42,410 nt of DNA from JBQTIP01 sp052388025 (lineage in GTDB: Bacteria; Actinomycetota; UBA4738; HRBIN12): the NCBI GenBank assembly GCA_052388025.1, contig JBQTIP010000225.1:1-42410 (forward strand). Reading direction: 5' to 3'. Below the pieces are notes generated by a model. The model was given only the letters and a program-made list of their open reading frames with translations, was not told the origin of the DNA and made no database searches. Both the position numbers and the translations under genes were made by a program. Of this stretch, positions 1-8,088 are shown in pieces. How positions within the stretch are numbered: position 1 is the stretch's first letter; each line of letters starts with the position of its first letter.

Positions 1-22
1 GGTCATACCATTTTGTGCGGGG

Positions 23-58
23 CCCCCGCCCCCCCCCCTTGCGCCTTGGGGGCGGGGG
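23..58. repeat. G/C-tract inverted repeat downstream of the pilin gene
   Basis: A perfect 11-base inverted repeat has arms at 23-33 (five C, G, five C) and 48-58, within a stretch (1-133) rich in C runs of 7-10 on the plus strand. It lies 75 bases past the stop of the minus-strand pilin, so in the transcript it would form a very stable GC hairpin and the G runs could form a quadruplex. There is no T-run after the stem on the minus strand, so it is not a textbook intrinsic terminator. The rest of 1-133 shows no recognisable gene. Homopolymer error near a sequence end is a possible alternative. Confidence 0.5.
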
Positions 59-133
59 TATCCTTGGCCCTCCTCGGCCCCGGTTGGGGGCGGCCCGTCG
101 CCCCCCCCTTCCCGCCCTGCCTAACCTGCTCGC

Positions 134-634
134 TTACCAGCTGGTGAGCGGCGTGTTTGCAGCAACGCCTGCGAAGTCCCCCGTGCAAGTTCCGAGGGCG
201 GTGCCGTAGAACGTGCCGGTAAGCGACGTGTCCCGGATGCCGTAGCAGGTGGTGGACGCCGACATTCGAGCGGCGGCCCACAGCGCGGCTGTAGGCGCCG
301 CGATAACGCTCACGATCGGAGCCGCCGTGGTGGAGGCCGCCGTGCCGTACGTGAGCGATGGCTCGACACCAGCCAGGTTGGTGGTACATGGCGCAACGGC
401 GGCAACACCGGTGGCACATGCGTACGAACTGTTGTCGGTATAGATCACCTTCGCGGCCACTAAGGCGTTGCGAAGGTCCGACTGTGCCGCCCGGTTCTGT
501 GCCCGGGTCCGAGCACCGAGGAACGTCGGAAGAGCGATGGCGATCAGGATGCCGATGATCAGGACGACCACCATCAGCTCGATGAGGGTGAACCCCTCCT
601 CGTCCCTCGTGCGCTCCCAATAGCGCTGGAGCAT
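134..634 (-). CDS. pilA: Type IV major pilin (prepilin), PilA-like
   Basis: Structural subunit of a type IV pilus, exported as a prepilin and cut by a PilD-type peptidase. The leader MLQRYWERTRDEEG is followed by FTLIELMVVVLIIGILIAIA, the class III signal: Gly at -1, Phe at +1, Glu at +5, then the long hydrophobic N-terminal helix. The rest is a Thr/Ala-rich globular domain with several Cys (for example in SYACATG, APCTTN, TTCYG and GTCTG) that could form a disulfide loop. The start at 634 is chosen over an upstream ATG at 655 because AGGAGGAGGTG lies just before it. The length of 166 residues is normal for the family. It is last in the pilB-pilT-pilC-pilA order and has its own long leader, which suggests separate control of pilin amount. 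Confidence 0.93.
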   Translation of the reverse strand: MLQRYWERTRDEEGFTLIELMVVVLIIGILIAIALPTFLGARTRAQNRAAQSDLRNALVAAKVIYTDNSSYACATGVAAVAPCTTNLAGVEPSLTYGTAASTTAAPIVSVIAAPTAALWAAARMSASTTCYGIRDTSLTGTFYGTALGTCTGDFAGVAANTPLTSW

Positions 635-663
635 CGAGGCACCTCCTCCTTCCATGAGTCTTC

Positions 664-734
664 GCGCGTCCCAGTGACGCGCCTACTCGTATTTATTCGG
701 CAGGACGCCCCCGATCCTTGAAGGCCGGGGCGCC
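664..734 (-). promoter_or_regulatory. Structured leader region upstream of pilA (two hairpins)
   Basis: The 139 bases between the pilC stop (774) and the pilA start (634) hold two inverted repeats. 664-682 is perfect: a 7-base stem (GCGCGTC/GACGCGC) with a 5-base loop, ending about 30 bases before the pilA start codon. 703-734 gives a GC stem of about 8 pairs (GGCGCCCC with GGGGCGTC, one G-U pair). Between them lies the AT-rich stretch AATAAATACG, which could be a -10 region, but no good -35 was seen. There is no T-run, so neither hairpin is a clear terminator. A transcript-processing or translational control element is possible. No c-di-GMP riboswitch core was recognised. Confidence 0.4.
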
Positions 735-773
735 CATTTCCGGATGGCCCGGAAGGACTACCGCGCCGAGCTG

Positions 774-1985
774 CTACCTGATCAGCTTGATGATGTTGAA
801 CATCGGCATGTAGAGGGCGATGACCGCCGCGCCGACGGCTCCGCCGATGATCGCGATCAGGAGTGGCTCGATCAGCGAGGTGAGCGAGTCGACCGTGGCG
901 GTGACCTCGTTGTTGTAGAACTCGGCCACCTTGTCGAGCATGGTGTCGACCGCACCCGTCTCCTCGCCCACCGACAGCATCTGAACCACCATCGGCGGGA
1001 ACACGGCGTGCCTGGCGAGAGGCTTCGCGATCGACTCCCCCTCGCGGACGCTCGACTGCACGTCCGTGACCGCCTTGCCGATCACGCGGTTGTCCACCGT
1101 CTCGACGACGATGTCGAGGGCCTGGAGGATCGGGACGCCCGAGCGGAGCAGCATCGCGAGCGTGCTGGAGAACCGCGCCAGCGCGGTCTTGTGGAAGAGC
1201 TGCCCGAAGATCGGCACCTTCAGCTTGAACGCGTCGACGACGGCCCGCCCCTTCGGCGTCCTCTTGTAGCGGTTGAAGGCGAACGTGAAGGCCACGACGA
1301 AGCCGATGAAGACGTACCAGAACTTCCGAGCGGCCTCGGAGACAGCGAGCAGGATCCGCGTCGGAACCGGCAGCGTCCCTCCGAGCGAGGCGTAGATGCT
1401 CTCGAACTGCGGAACGACGAAGAAGAGCATCGCGGACATGATCAGGGTGACCAGGATCACGACCACGACCGGATAGGTCATCGCGGACTTGATCCGCTGC
1501 CGGAGGCTGACCTCGCGCTCGATGTTGTCGGCCAGACGGATCAGCACGCTGTCCAGCACGCCGCCCGTCTCTCCGGACTTCACCATCGCGACGTAGAGGT
1601 TGCTGAACACCTTCGGGTGCTTCTCCATCGCCGCCGACAGCGAGGAGCCCTGCTCGACATCGAGGCGCACGGCGGTCAGGATCTTCGCCAGCTCCTTGCT
1701 GTCGGTCTGGGTGGAGAGGATCGCGAGGGCTCTGAGGATCGGCAGGCCCGAGTTCACCATCGTGGCGAACTGGCGGGAGAACACCGCGAGGACCTTCAGC
1801 TTCACACGGCCCGGTCGCAGGTTGATCTCGATGTTCAGGCCGCGGGTCTGCTTGCCGACCTGCAGCGGGACGTAGCCCATCTCCCGGAGACGGGCGACCA
1901 CGAGCGCCTCGTTGTCCGCGATCAGGGTCCCGTTGATCAGGTTCCCGCCTCGGTCCCGGACCTTGTACTGATAGTTATCAGGCAT
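774..1985 (-). CDS. pilC: Type IV pilus inner-membrane platform protein PilC
   Basis: Membrane platform of the pilus motor, connecting the PilB/PilT ATPases to pilin assembly. The 403-residue protein has the two repeated T2SSF domains of the family: FSRQFATMVNSGLPILRALA near the N-terminus and FSSTLAMLLRSGVPILQALD in the second half. Each is followed by a hydrophobic segment (PVVVVILVTLIMSAMLFFVV; IEPLLIAIIGGAVGAAVIAL). The closing MYMPMFNIIKLI-like tail (here LYMPMFNIIKLIR) is typical of PilC. The ATG at 1985 overlaps the pilT stop by 8 bases and has GGGAG close upstream; an in-frame start at 2009 would lie inside pilT and is less likely. Translation is probably coupled to pilT. Confidence 0.95.
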   Translation of the reverse strand: MPDNYQYKVRDRGGNLINGTLIADNEALVVARLREMGYVPLQVGKQTRGLNIEINLRPGRVKLKVLAVFSRQFATMVNSGLPILRALAILSTQTDSKELAKILTAVRLDVEQGSSLSAAMEKHPKVFSNLYVAMVKSGETGGVLDSVLIRLADNIEREVSLRQRIKSAMTYPVVVVILVTLIMSAMLFFVVPQFESIYASLGGTLPVPTRILLAVSEAARKFWYVFIGFVVAFTFAFNRYKRTPKGRAVVDAFKLKVPIFGQLFHKTALARFSSTLAMLLRSGVPILQALDIVVETVDNRVIGKAVTDVQSSVREGESIAKPLARHAVFPPMVVQMLSVGEETGAVDTMLDKVAEFYNNEVTATVDSLTSLIEPLLIAIIGGAVGAAVIALYMPMFNIIKLIR

Positions 1986-3159
1986 AGCTCCCGCCCCCCA
2001 TCGCTCCAACGTTCATGCCGCCGTTCCCGGCGCCAAGGCCCGACTGCATCGGGACCGCGCCGCCGCCTCCTATGAGGAGCCGCTGGAGCTCCTCGGGGTC
2101 GTGGCAGCGCTCGTAAGCCAGCTCCTGGGTGATCCTCCCGGCCTTCACGAGGTTGGAGAGGGACATGTCCATCGTCTGCATGCCGAACTTCCCGCCGGCC
2201 TGCATGATCGAGTAGATCTGGTGGACCTTCCCCTCGCGGATGAGGTTGCGGACGGCCGGCGTCGCAACCAGGATCTCCGCCGCGACGACGCGCCCCCGCT
2301 TGTCCGCGGTCTGGAGAAGCTGCTGGGTCACGATCCCCTGGAGCGTCGTGGAAAGCTGGACCCGCACCTGCTGCTGCTGGTGCGGGGGGAACACGTCGAT
2401 GATCCGGTCGATGGTCTGCGGAGCGTCCTGGGTATGCAGCGTGGCGAAGACCAGGTGTCCGGTCTCGGCCGCCGTGATCGCCGTCGCGATCGTCTCCAGG
2501 TCTCTCATCTCACCGACCATGATCACGTCGGGGTCCTGGCGCAGGACGTGGCGGAGAGCCTCGGCGAAGCCCAGGGTGTCGGTCCCGACCTCGCGCTGAT
2601 TGATGATGCAGCTCTGGTGCCTGTGGAGGAACTCGATCGGGTCCTCGATGGTCATGATGTGGCCCGACCACTCCTTGTTCACTACATCCACCATCGCGGC
2701 GAGCGTCGTCGACTTGCCAGAGCCGGTCGGACCCGTGACGACCACGAACCCGCGCGGGTACCGGGCGAGGTCCGTCACGATCGGCGGCAGTCCGAGATCG
2801 TCGGCGCTGCGTATCTCGTAGGGGATCAGCCGGAACGCCGCGCCCAGCGAGTCCCGCTGGTAGTAGACGTTGACCCGGAACCGCGCCCTGCCCGGGAGCG
2901 CGTAGGACATGTCGAGCTCGAGGTTCTGCTCGAGACGCTCCCGCATCTTCTGGGGCAGGATGGCGTAGAGCATCCCCTGGAGACCCCGGGGGACGAGGAC
3001 CGGGTAGTTCTCGAGGCGCACCAGATCCCCATGAAGGCGGATCGTCGGAGGCGCACCCACGGTCAGGTGCAGATCGGACGCCCCCCGCTCGACGACGATC
3101 TCGAGCAGCTCGGGGATCGGGACCTGTAGCTCCTCTTCCTCGGGAACGGCCGTGCTCAT
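1978..3159 (-). CDS. pilT: Type IV pilus retraction ATPase PilT
   Basis: Hexameric cytoplasmic ATPase that depolymerises pili and drives twitching. It has 393 residues. Walker A GPTGSGKST is at 143-151, the Asp box ends in ITMIEDPIEF-type sequence (MTIEDPIEF, about 169-177), Walker B is DPDVIMVGEMRD (209-220), and the His box is TGHLVFATLHTQDA (233-246). The PilT-specific motif appears as VRNLIRE (303-309; canonical AIRNLIRE) and separates retraction from extension ATPases. The C-terminus has a Gly/Met-rich tail. The ATG at 3159 is two bases after the pilB stop. A longer reading frame to 3483 only covers pilB sequence and is not used. Confidence 0.95.
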   Translation of the reverse strand: MSTAVPEEEELQVPIPELLEIVVERGASDLHLTVGAPPTIRLHGDLVRLENYPVLVPRGLQGMLYAILPQKMRERLEQNLELDMSYALPGRARFRVNVYYQRDSLGAAFRLIPYEIRSADDLGLPPIVTDLARYPRGFVVVTGPTGSGKSTTLAAMVDVVNKEWSGHIMTIEDPIEFLHRHQSCIINQREVGTDTLGFAEALRHVLRQDPDVIMVGEMRDLETIATAITAAETGHLVFATLHTQDAPQTIDRIIDVFPPHQQQQVRVQLSTTLQGIVTQQLLQTADKRGRVVAAEILVATPAVRNLIREGKVHQIYSIMQAGGKFGMQTMDMSLSNLVKAGRITQELAYERCHDPEELQRLLIGGGGAVPMQSGLGAGNGGMNVGAMGGGSYA

Positions 3160-3161
3160 CG

Positions 3162-4850
3162 CTACTTCACCACCCTCGCGACCTCCTCGATGGAGGTCAT
3201 GCCGAGACGGGCCTTCTCGAGCCCGTCGTCTCGAAGCGTCTGCATCCCCTGCTCGATCGCGACCTGCTGGATCGCGTCCGACGAAGCCCTCTCCACCGTG
3301 AGCCGCTCCAGCTCCTCGGTCATCGGCATCACCTCGAAGAGGCCGATGCGGCCGCGATAGCCGGTGTTGGAGCATGCGGAGCATCCCGCCGGGCGAAAGA
3401 GCTCGGTGATCTCGGGCCACAGGAACTCGGGGTAGCCGGCCTCGGCCAGCTCCGCCGGCTCCGGCCGGTAGGCCGCCTTGCACCGCTCGCAGAGCATGCG
3501 GACCAGTCGCTGGGCCACCACGCAGTCGATCGCCGAGGCCACCAGGAAGGTCTCGACCTCCATCTCGGTGAGCCGGGTGATCGCCGAAGGGGCGTCGTTC
3601 GTGTGGAGCGTCGACAGGACCAGGTGGCCCGTGAGCGCGGACTCGACGGCGATCATGGCCGTCTCACGGTCGCGGATCTCCCCGATCAGGATGATGTCGG
3701 GGTCGGCCCGCAGGATCGAACGGAGCGCGGAGGCGAACGTGAGGCCGGCCTTGGTGTGAACCTGCATCTGGTTCACGCCGGCGAGCCGGTACTCGACCGG
3801 GTCCTCGACGGTGATGATGTTGCGGCCGACCTCGTTCAGGATGTTCAGCGTCGCGTACAGGGTCGTCGACTTCCCCGATCCCGTGGGCCCCGTCACCAGG
3901 ATGGCGCCGTAGGGCCTGCGGAAGCACTGCTCGTAGCGCTTGAGCGCGTCCTCGAGGAGCCCCATCTCATGGAGCTCGATGAGGGACTGGCTCTTGTCGA
4001 GGATGCGGATGACGAGCTTCTCCCCGTGAACGGTCGGCAGCGAGGCGACCCGGAGATCGAGCGCCTTGCCGCCCACACGCATGGACATCCGGCCGTCCTG
4101 CGGAACGCGCTTCTCCGCGATGTTCAGATCGGCCATGACCTTCAGGCGGCTGACCAGCCCGTTCTGGATGTTCTTCGGGGATCGCATGATCTCGTGGAGG
4201 ACGCCGTCCACGCGGAAGCGGACCCGCACGTCGCGCTCGTGGGGCTCGATGTGGACGTCGGAGGCACGATCCCCGACGGCCTGGGTCATGATGGCCGTGA
4301 CCAGCCTCACGATGGGGGCGTCCTCGAGCGCGGCCTCCAGCTCGCCGGACTCCTCATCGTCCTCCGCCAGCCTCGAGGCCTCGCTGACCAGCTGCTCGAC
4401 CTGCTCGGCCATGCTGCTGTACTTCTGGATCGCCTGCTCAACGTCGCTCGCCGTCGCGACGACCGGCTGCACCTCACGGTTGGTGATCGTGCGGATGTCG
4501 TCGAGCGCGTAGACGTTCGCGGGGTCCGACATGGCGACGAGAAGCTTGCCGTCCCGCTCGCCGATGGGGATGGCCCGGTATCGTCTGGCTAGGGTCTCGG
4601 GAAGCAGCGTGGTCGACGCTGCGTCGATCTGCGCCTCGCTGAGGTCGACGAACTCCAACCCGACCTGCTCGGCCAGGGCGCGCACGAGGTCGGGCTCCCG
4701 GATCAGGCCCAAGTCGATCAGCACGCGGCCGAGCGACTTCGGCGTGTTCCGGTGCTCCTCGAGGGCGCGGGAGAGCTGCTCCTTGGTGATGAGCCCCTGC
4801 TCCATGAGTATCTGGCCGAGCTGCTTCGACCTGCGCTTCACGCTCACCAT
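3162..4850 (-). CDS. pilB: Type IV pilus extension ATPase PilB with MshEN-type N-terminus
   Basis: Hexameric ATPase powering pilus extension, 562 residues. Residues about 8-145 form an MshEN (GspE N-terminal) domain with the repeated LGQILMEQGLI / LGRVLIDLGLI pattern, a fold that binds c-di-GMP in several PilB/MshE proteins. The ATPase core has Walker A GPTGSGKST (321-329), an Asp box ITVEDPVEYR, Walker B DPDIILIGEIRD and His box TGHLVLSTLHTNDA. A PilB-type zinc tetracysteine site is present: C454, C457, C490 and C493. An acidic linker (about 163-178) separates the domains. The start at 4850 is an ATG with only a weak ribosome site. It is followed directly by pilT, so extension and retraction motors are co-expressed. 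Binding of c-di-GMP is inferred from the domain. Confidence 0.95.
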   Translation of the reverse strand: MVSVKRRSKQLGQILMEQGLITKEQLSRALEEHRNTPKSLGRVLIDLGLIREPDLVRALAEQVGLEFVDLSEAQIDAASTTLLPETLARRYRAIPIGERDGKLLVAMSDPANVYALDDIRTITNREVQPVVATASDVEQAIQKYSSMAEQVEQLVSEASRLAEDDEESGELEAALEDAPIVRLVTAIMTQAVGDRASDVHIEPHERDVRVRFRVDGVLHEIMRSPKNIQNGLVSRLKVMADLNIAEKRVPQDGRMSMRVGGKALDLRVASLPTVHGEKLVIRILDKSQSLIELHEMGLLEDALKRYEQCFRRPYGAILVTGPTGSGKSTTLYATLNILNEVGRNIITVEDPVEYRLAGVNQMQVHTKAGLTFASALRSILRADPDIILIGEIRDRETAMIAVESALTGHLVLSTLHTNDAPSAITRLTEMEVETFLVASAIDCVVAQRLVRMLCERCKAAYRPEPAELAEAGYPEFLWPEITELFRPAGCSACSNTGYRGRIGLFEVMPMTEELERLTVERASSDAIQQVAIEQGMQTLRDDGLEKARLGMTSIEEVARVVK

Positions 4851-4876
4851 CGCCTACGGATCCCCTTTTTCCCGCC

Positions 4877-5551
4877 TCATGCCTCTTCCTTCTCGTCCGA
4901 CCTGCCCTTTCCTTCGTCACCGGCACGGTTCCCCTGAAGCAGACGCGAGAACTCTTGAGCGAGAAGCACCCGGTCGACCTCTTCGTCTCCGTCATCGGGT
5001 GCCCCGCCCGGCGGCCGGTCGGGCGTCGGTGCGTCGCCTCGCTCCGGGGTCGCGGCCGGTGACCGCGCGGCCTGCGTGGGAAGTTCCTCCGAGCGAACGG
5101 GAGCCGGCTGCGCCGTCGACGCGCGCTTCGGCTCCTTGTGCAGGGACGTCCGGGGCTTGCCCTTGGGCGCGTCGGGCACCTCGGGGACCTTCAGCGCCTC
5201 GCGTTTCGCCCGAGCCTCCTCGGCGGCAAGCAGGAGCTGTTCGAGCTGATCCATGATCAGGCCGGGGCGGACGGTGGCGGCGCTTACGGCGAAGACTGAA
5301 TATGGTCCGCGGCGAACGTACACCCACAGCTCGTCGCCGAACTCGACGAAGCCCTTCTCCGGATCGCCCAGCGCGGCGAAGCGCAGCCAGGCGGGCTTGA
5401 CGAGCCCCTCCTCCCCCACCGGATACGACCCCAGCTCCAGGCCGTCCCGGGACAGGATGAGGCAGCCCCGTAGCTCCCCGACGCCAACCGCGATGCGTGC
5501 CGCGAGTGAGGAGAAATCTTCCATATTGGAGTTCGCTTCCATTTGAAGCAT
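4877..5551 (-). CDS. Roadblock/LC7-like protein with long disordered tail, upstream of pilB
   Basis: Protein of up to 224 residues encoded just before pilB (26-base gap), probably in the same operon. Residues about 12-115 resemble a small alpha/beta roadblock/LC7 (MglB-like) fold: SLAARIAVGVGELRGCLILS, then RDGLELGSYP, an FGDELWVYVRRGPYSVFAVSA strand pair, and a final helix MDQLEQLLLAAEEARAKREA. Residues about 125-224 are Pro, Ala, Arg and acidic rich and likely disordered, ending in a charged GKGRSDEKEEA tail. Three in-frame ATGs (5551, 5542, 5524) have no clear ribosome site, so the start is uncertain. Roadblock proteins act as GTPase partners in polarity and motility systems; a role in placing or controlling the pilus is inference. 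No partner GTPase is visible in the window. Confidence 0.6.
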   Translation of the reverse strand: MLQMEANSNMEDFSSLAARIAVGVGELRGCLILSRDGLELGSYPVGEEGLVKPAWLRFAALGDPEKGFVEFGDELWVYVRRGPYSVFAVSAATVRPGLIMDQLEQLLLAAEEARAKREALKVPEVPDAPKGKPRTSLHKEPKRASTAQPAPVRSEELPTQAARSPAATPERGDAPTPDRPPGGAPDDGDEEVDRVLLAQEFSRLLQGNRAGDEGKGRSDEKEEA

Positions 5552-5626
5552 CGGAGGCAGCGCACGACGACTTGAGGCCTAGGTGACCAAGGTCGAAAGC
5601 CCTGAGCGGGGAGACCGAGAGCTGGT

Positions 5627-6499
5627 CTAGTTTCCGGCGGAGTCGGGCTCGTTCAGCTCCGCCGTGGCCGCCGCCGACATCACCGAGACCGGGGCCGGCC
5701 GGCCGGTCCAGAGCTCGAACGAGAGCGCGGCCTGGTGCAGGAGAAGGCCGAGACCGCCCAACGCGGCCGCGCCGGCCGCGCGGGCCGCAGCTTGCAGCGG
5801 AGTGATGGCCGGCCGGTAGAGGAGGTCGACGACGAGCGTGCCCGGAACAAGCGGCGGGAGCGGCAGAGACTCCCCGCTCGCTCCGAGCGGTGTGGCGTTC
5901 ACGACCAGCGACGCCTCTATCAGCGTCGCTTCGTCGAACGGGATCACCGCGAGGTCGGTCGAGAGGCCCTCGAGCGCGAGACGAATGCCCTCGGCCCGCG
6001 ACGGATCACGGGCCGCGACCGTGAGCGCCACCAGCCCGGCCCGCGCCAGGGCGAGCGCGCACGCGCGGGCCGCTCCCCCGGCGCCGTAGATCAGCGCGCT
6101 TGCGCCCGCGGGGTCGAACCCAGCGTCCCGCCGGAGGAATCGGTCGAACCCCGGCGCATCGGTGTTGTGGCCGTGCAGGCCCGCCGCGTCGACCACGATC
6201 GTGTTGACGGCCCGGAGCCGGGCGGAATCCTCGGACAGCTCGTCGATGATCTCGGCCGCCTCCGTCTTGTGAGGCATGGTCACGTTCGCCCCCACGAAGC
6301 CAAGCGTCGCAAGCCCGGCGAGCGCCACGGGCAGCCCGCGCGGGGGCACCGGGAGCGGCACGTACACCCAGTCGAGGTCGAGCGCGTCGAACGCGGCGTT
6401 GTGGATCCGGGGCGACAGGCTGCCGGACACGGGCCACCCGATGACGCCGACGGTCCTGGTGGTGCCACCGACGCGCGTCCGCATCCCGTCCTCCGCCAC
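5627..6499 (-). CDS. aroE: Shikimate dehydrogenase (NADP+)
   Basis: Reduces 3-dehydroshikimate to shikimate in the chorismate pathway; cytoplasmic. The shikimate-binding motif GSLSPRIHN (26-34) and NVTMPHK with catalytic Lys78 are present, as are AVNT (97-100) and NTDAPGF with Asp114. The nucleotide-binding loop is GAGGAARA (139-146), followed by NATPLG and a C-terminal LLHQAALSFELWTG helix. Length 290 is typical. The first in-frame start is GTG at 6499, nine bases after the mltG stop. An ATG at 6484 has GGAGG five bases upstream and is an equally good start (285 residues). Pairing of aroE after mltG is usual in Actinomycetota. Confidence 0.95.
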   Translation of the reverse strand: MAEDGMRTRVGGTTRTVGVIGWPVSGSLSPRIHNAAFDALDLDWVYVPLPVPPRGLPVALAGLATLGFVGANVTMPHKTEAAEIIDELSEDSARLRAVNTIVVDAAGLHGHNTDAPGFDRFLRRDAGFDPAGASALIYGAGGAARACALALARAGLVALTVAARDPSRAEGIRLALEGLSTDLAVIPFDEATLIEASLVVNATPLGASGESLPLPPLVPGTLVVDLLYRPAITPLQAAARAAGAAALGGLGLLLHQAALSFELWTGRPAPVSVMSAAATAELNEPDSAGN

Positions 6500-6508
6500 C
6501 GCCTCACC

Positions 6509-7579
6509 TCACTCCCCGCACTCGGCCCTCGCCTGGTCGTGCTCCTCGAACGTGCGTGAGAACCGGTGGCGCCCGTCGCCATCTCTAGGGCAGGCCACGA
6601 AGTAGACGTAGTCGACGTCGGCGGGCTCCAGGGCGGCCATGAGCGAGTCCAGCCCCGGGCTCGCGATGGGCGTCGGGGGGAGGCCCGCGGAGAGTCGGGT
6701 GTTGTAGGGGCTGTCGATCGCGAGGTCGGACTCCGTGAGGCCGTCCTCGGCGTTTGGATCCACGTACTGGAGCGTCGCGTCGATCCCGAGCACCATACCG
6801 TCGCGGAGCCGGTTGTAGATGACCGCTGCGATCAGCGGCCGCTCCCTCGTCGCCGCCGTCTCGCGCTCGATCATCGACGCGACGATCACCACCTCGTACC
6901 GGGTGAGGCCGAGAGCCTTCGCGTTGTCCCACGGCAGCCCGGCCACCTCCTTCCGGAACTGCTCGAGCAGTCGTTGGATCACTGTGTCGGCCGTCGTCTC
7001 GCTCTTCACGAACTCGTAGGTCTTCGGGAACAGGAACCCCTCGAGCGACATCGCGCCCTTCGGGAGGTACGGCGGCAGCGAGTAGTCGCCGGTCTCGGCC
7101 TCGGACAGGAACGTGTCTCGGCGGATGCCCAGCTCCTCCGCCACCCGCTCCGCGATCTGCGTCAGCCGGTAGCCCTCCGGCACCGTGAGCTCGACAGTCG
7201 GGACCGGCTCCGGCTTCCTCGTCAGCGCCGCGAAGGCCTCCGCCGGCGTCATGTTCGTCGTCAGGTCGAAGGTGCCGGCCCGGATGGAGTCCGATAGCCC
7301 GCTCCTGGTCAGGAGATACTTCGAGACCAGGCCGCATCGCACGACGCCCTGCTCGTGGAGCATGTCGACGACCTCCGAGCCGCTCGCACCGTCGGGGACC
7401 CGGAAGGCGACCGGCGTCCGCGGGCCGAACGCGCCCCGGCACCAGTTGTAGTAGCCGACGACGCCGCCGAAGGCGAGGATGCCGAGCAGCAGCAGCCCGA
7501 CGAGGAGCGCCGACGCACGGCGCCCGGCGCCGCGTCCGGGCGGATCGAGGGTCCGTCTTCGCAGAGCGAGGTCCGGCAT
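6509..7579 (-). CDS. mltG: Endolytic transglycosylase MltG (YceG-like)
   Basis: Membrane-anchored lytic transglycosylase that cuts nascent peptidoglycan strands. There is a short cytoplasmic N-terminus, one transmembrane segment at about 23-45 (SALLVGLLLLGILAFGGVVG), a LysM-like region, then the YceG domain. The catalytic glutamate is E238 in VASMIERETA, equivalent to the ASIVEKET motif of E. coli MltG. Conserved GIDATLQY, SPYNTRLSAGLPPTPIASPG and YVYFVACPRDGDGRHRFSRTFEEH blocks follow. Length 356 is normal for the group. The ATG at 7579 lacks a strong ribosome site; the gap to ruvX is 47 bases. Confidence 0.95.
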   Translation of the reverse strand: MPDLALRRRTLDPPGRGAGRRASALLVGLLLLGILAFGGVVGYYNWCRGAFGPRTPVAFRVPDGASGSEVVDMLHEQGVVRCGLVSKYLLTRSGLSDSIRAGTFDLTTNMTPAEAFAALTRKPEPVPTVELTVPEGYRLTQIAERVAEELGIRRDTFLSEAETGDYSLPPYLPKGAMSLEGFLFPKTYEFVKSETTADTVIQRLLEQFRKEVAGLPWDNAKALGLTRYEVVIVASMIERETAATRERPLIAAVIYNRLRDGMVLGIDATLQYVDPNAEDGLTESDLAIDSPYNTRLSAGLPPTPIASPGLDSLMAALEPADVDYVYFVACPRDGDGRHRFSRTFEEHDQARAECGE

Positions 7580-7626
7580 TCCGGGGAAGGAGCATACAGG
7601 CGGGCCTGCACGACCGCGCCGCGCGA

Positions 7627-8061
7627 CTAAGTACCGCGGGCGGCGTCCAGGTACGTCTGGAGGATCACCGTCGCCGCCGACCGGTCCACGGCCCGGCGCA
7701 GGTCGCCGCCTCGCTTACCGGCCCGTCGCAGCGCACCCTCTGCCTCGACCGTCGACAGCCGCTCGTCCTGCAAGACCACCGGGACCCGGAGGAGTTGCCG
7801 GAGGGCGGCCCCGAAGGCCGCTGCCCGGCGAGCCCTGGGCCCCTCATCGCCGGAGAGCAGAAGCGGATGACCCAGCACGACGAGTGTCACGTCGTTCTCC
7901 TCAACCAGGCTCGCGATCGCTCTGAGGTCCGCAGGCGCGCCGGTGTGGACCGTTCCGAGCGGGAGAGCTAGCCGTCTGTCGGCGTCGGAGATCGCGACCC
8001 CGATCCGCACGTCGCCGAGGTCGAGTCCCAAGGCCCGCCCTCGGTTGCTAGTCTGATCCAT
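7627..8061 (-). CDS. ruvX: RuvX/YqgF-family RNase H-like protein, putative pre-16S rRNA nuclease
   Basis: YqgF/RuvX proteins have an RNase H fold and take part in 16S rRNA 5' end maturation. The start GLDLGDVRIGVAISD carries the first catalytic Asp, VVLGHPLLLSGDEG matches the second block, VVLQDERLSTVEAE carries the conserved Glu, and the end has VDRSAATVILQTYLD with the last Asp. The ATG at 8061 gives 144 residues, the usual length, 23 bases after the alaS stop. There is no Shine-Dalgarno sequence before it, and the start codon sits in the loop of an inverted repeat described separately. A longer frame to 8274 reads through alaS and is rejected. Confidence 0.93.
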   Translation of the reverse strand: MDQTSNRGRALGLDLGDVRIGVAISDADRRLALPLGTVHTGAPADLRAIASLVEENDVTLVVLGHPLLLSGDEGPRARRAAAFGAALRQLLRVPVVLQDERLSTVEAEGALRRAGKRGGDLRRAVDRSAATVILQTYLDAARGT

Positions 8062-8088
8062 ACTAGTAGGTAGTCTCGTACAGACTAG
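8048..8088 (-). promoter_or_regulatory. Inverted repeat enclosing the ruvX start codon
   Basis: CTAGTCTG at 8048-8055 is a perfect inverted repeat of CAGACTAG at 8081-8088, with 25 bases between. The loop contains the ruvX ATG (8059-8061), and the upstream arm covers the alaS stop codon (8085-8087). In the transcript the upstream arm can instead pair locally: AGTCT with AGACT at 8072-8076, a 5-pair hairpin with a loop of about 5-6 bases. Two competing structures around a start that has no ribosome site suggest translational coupling to alaS. The role is inference. Confidence 0.4.

Noticed and set aside
635..773. c-di-GMP (GEMM) riboswitch before pilA
   Set aside because: The leader has hairpins but not the conserved core I would expect; only generic stems are present.
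744..2075. A 443-codon plus-strand frame opposite pilC, and similar long frames opposite pilT, pilB, secD and rel
   Set aside because: All are antisense shadows of genes with clear family motifs.
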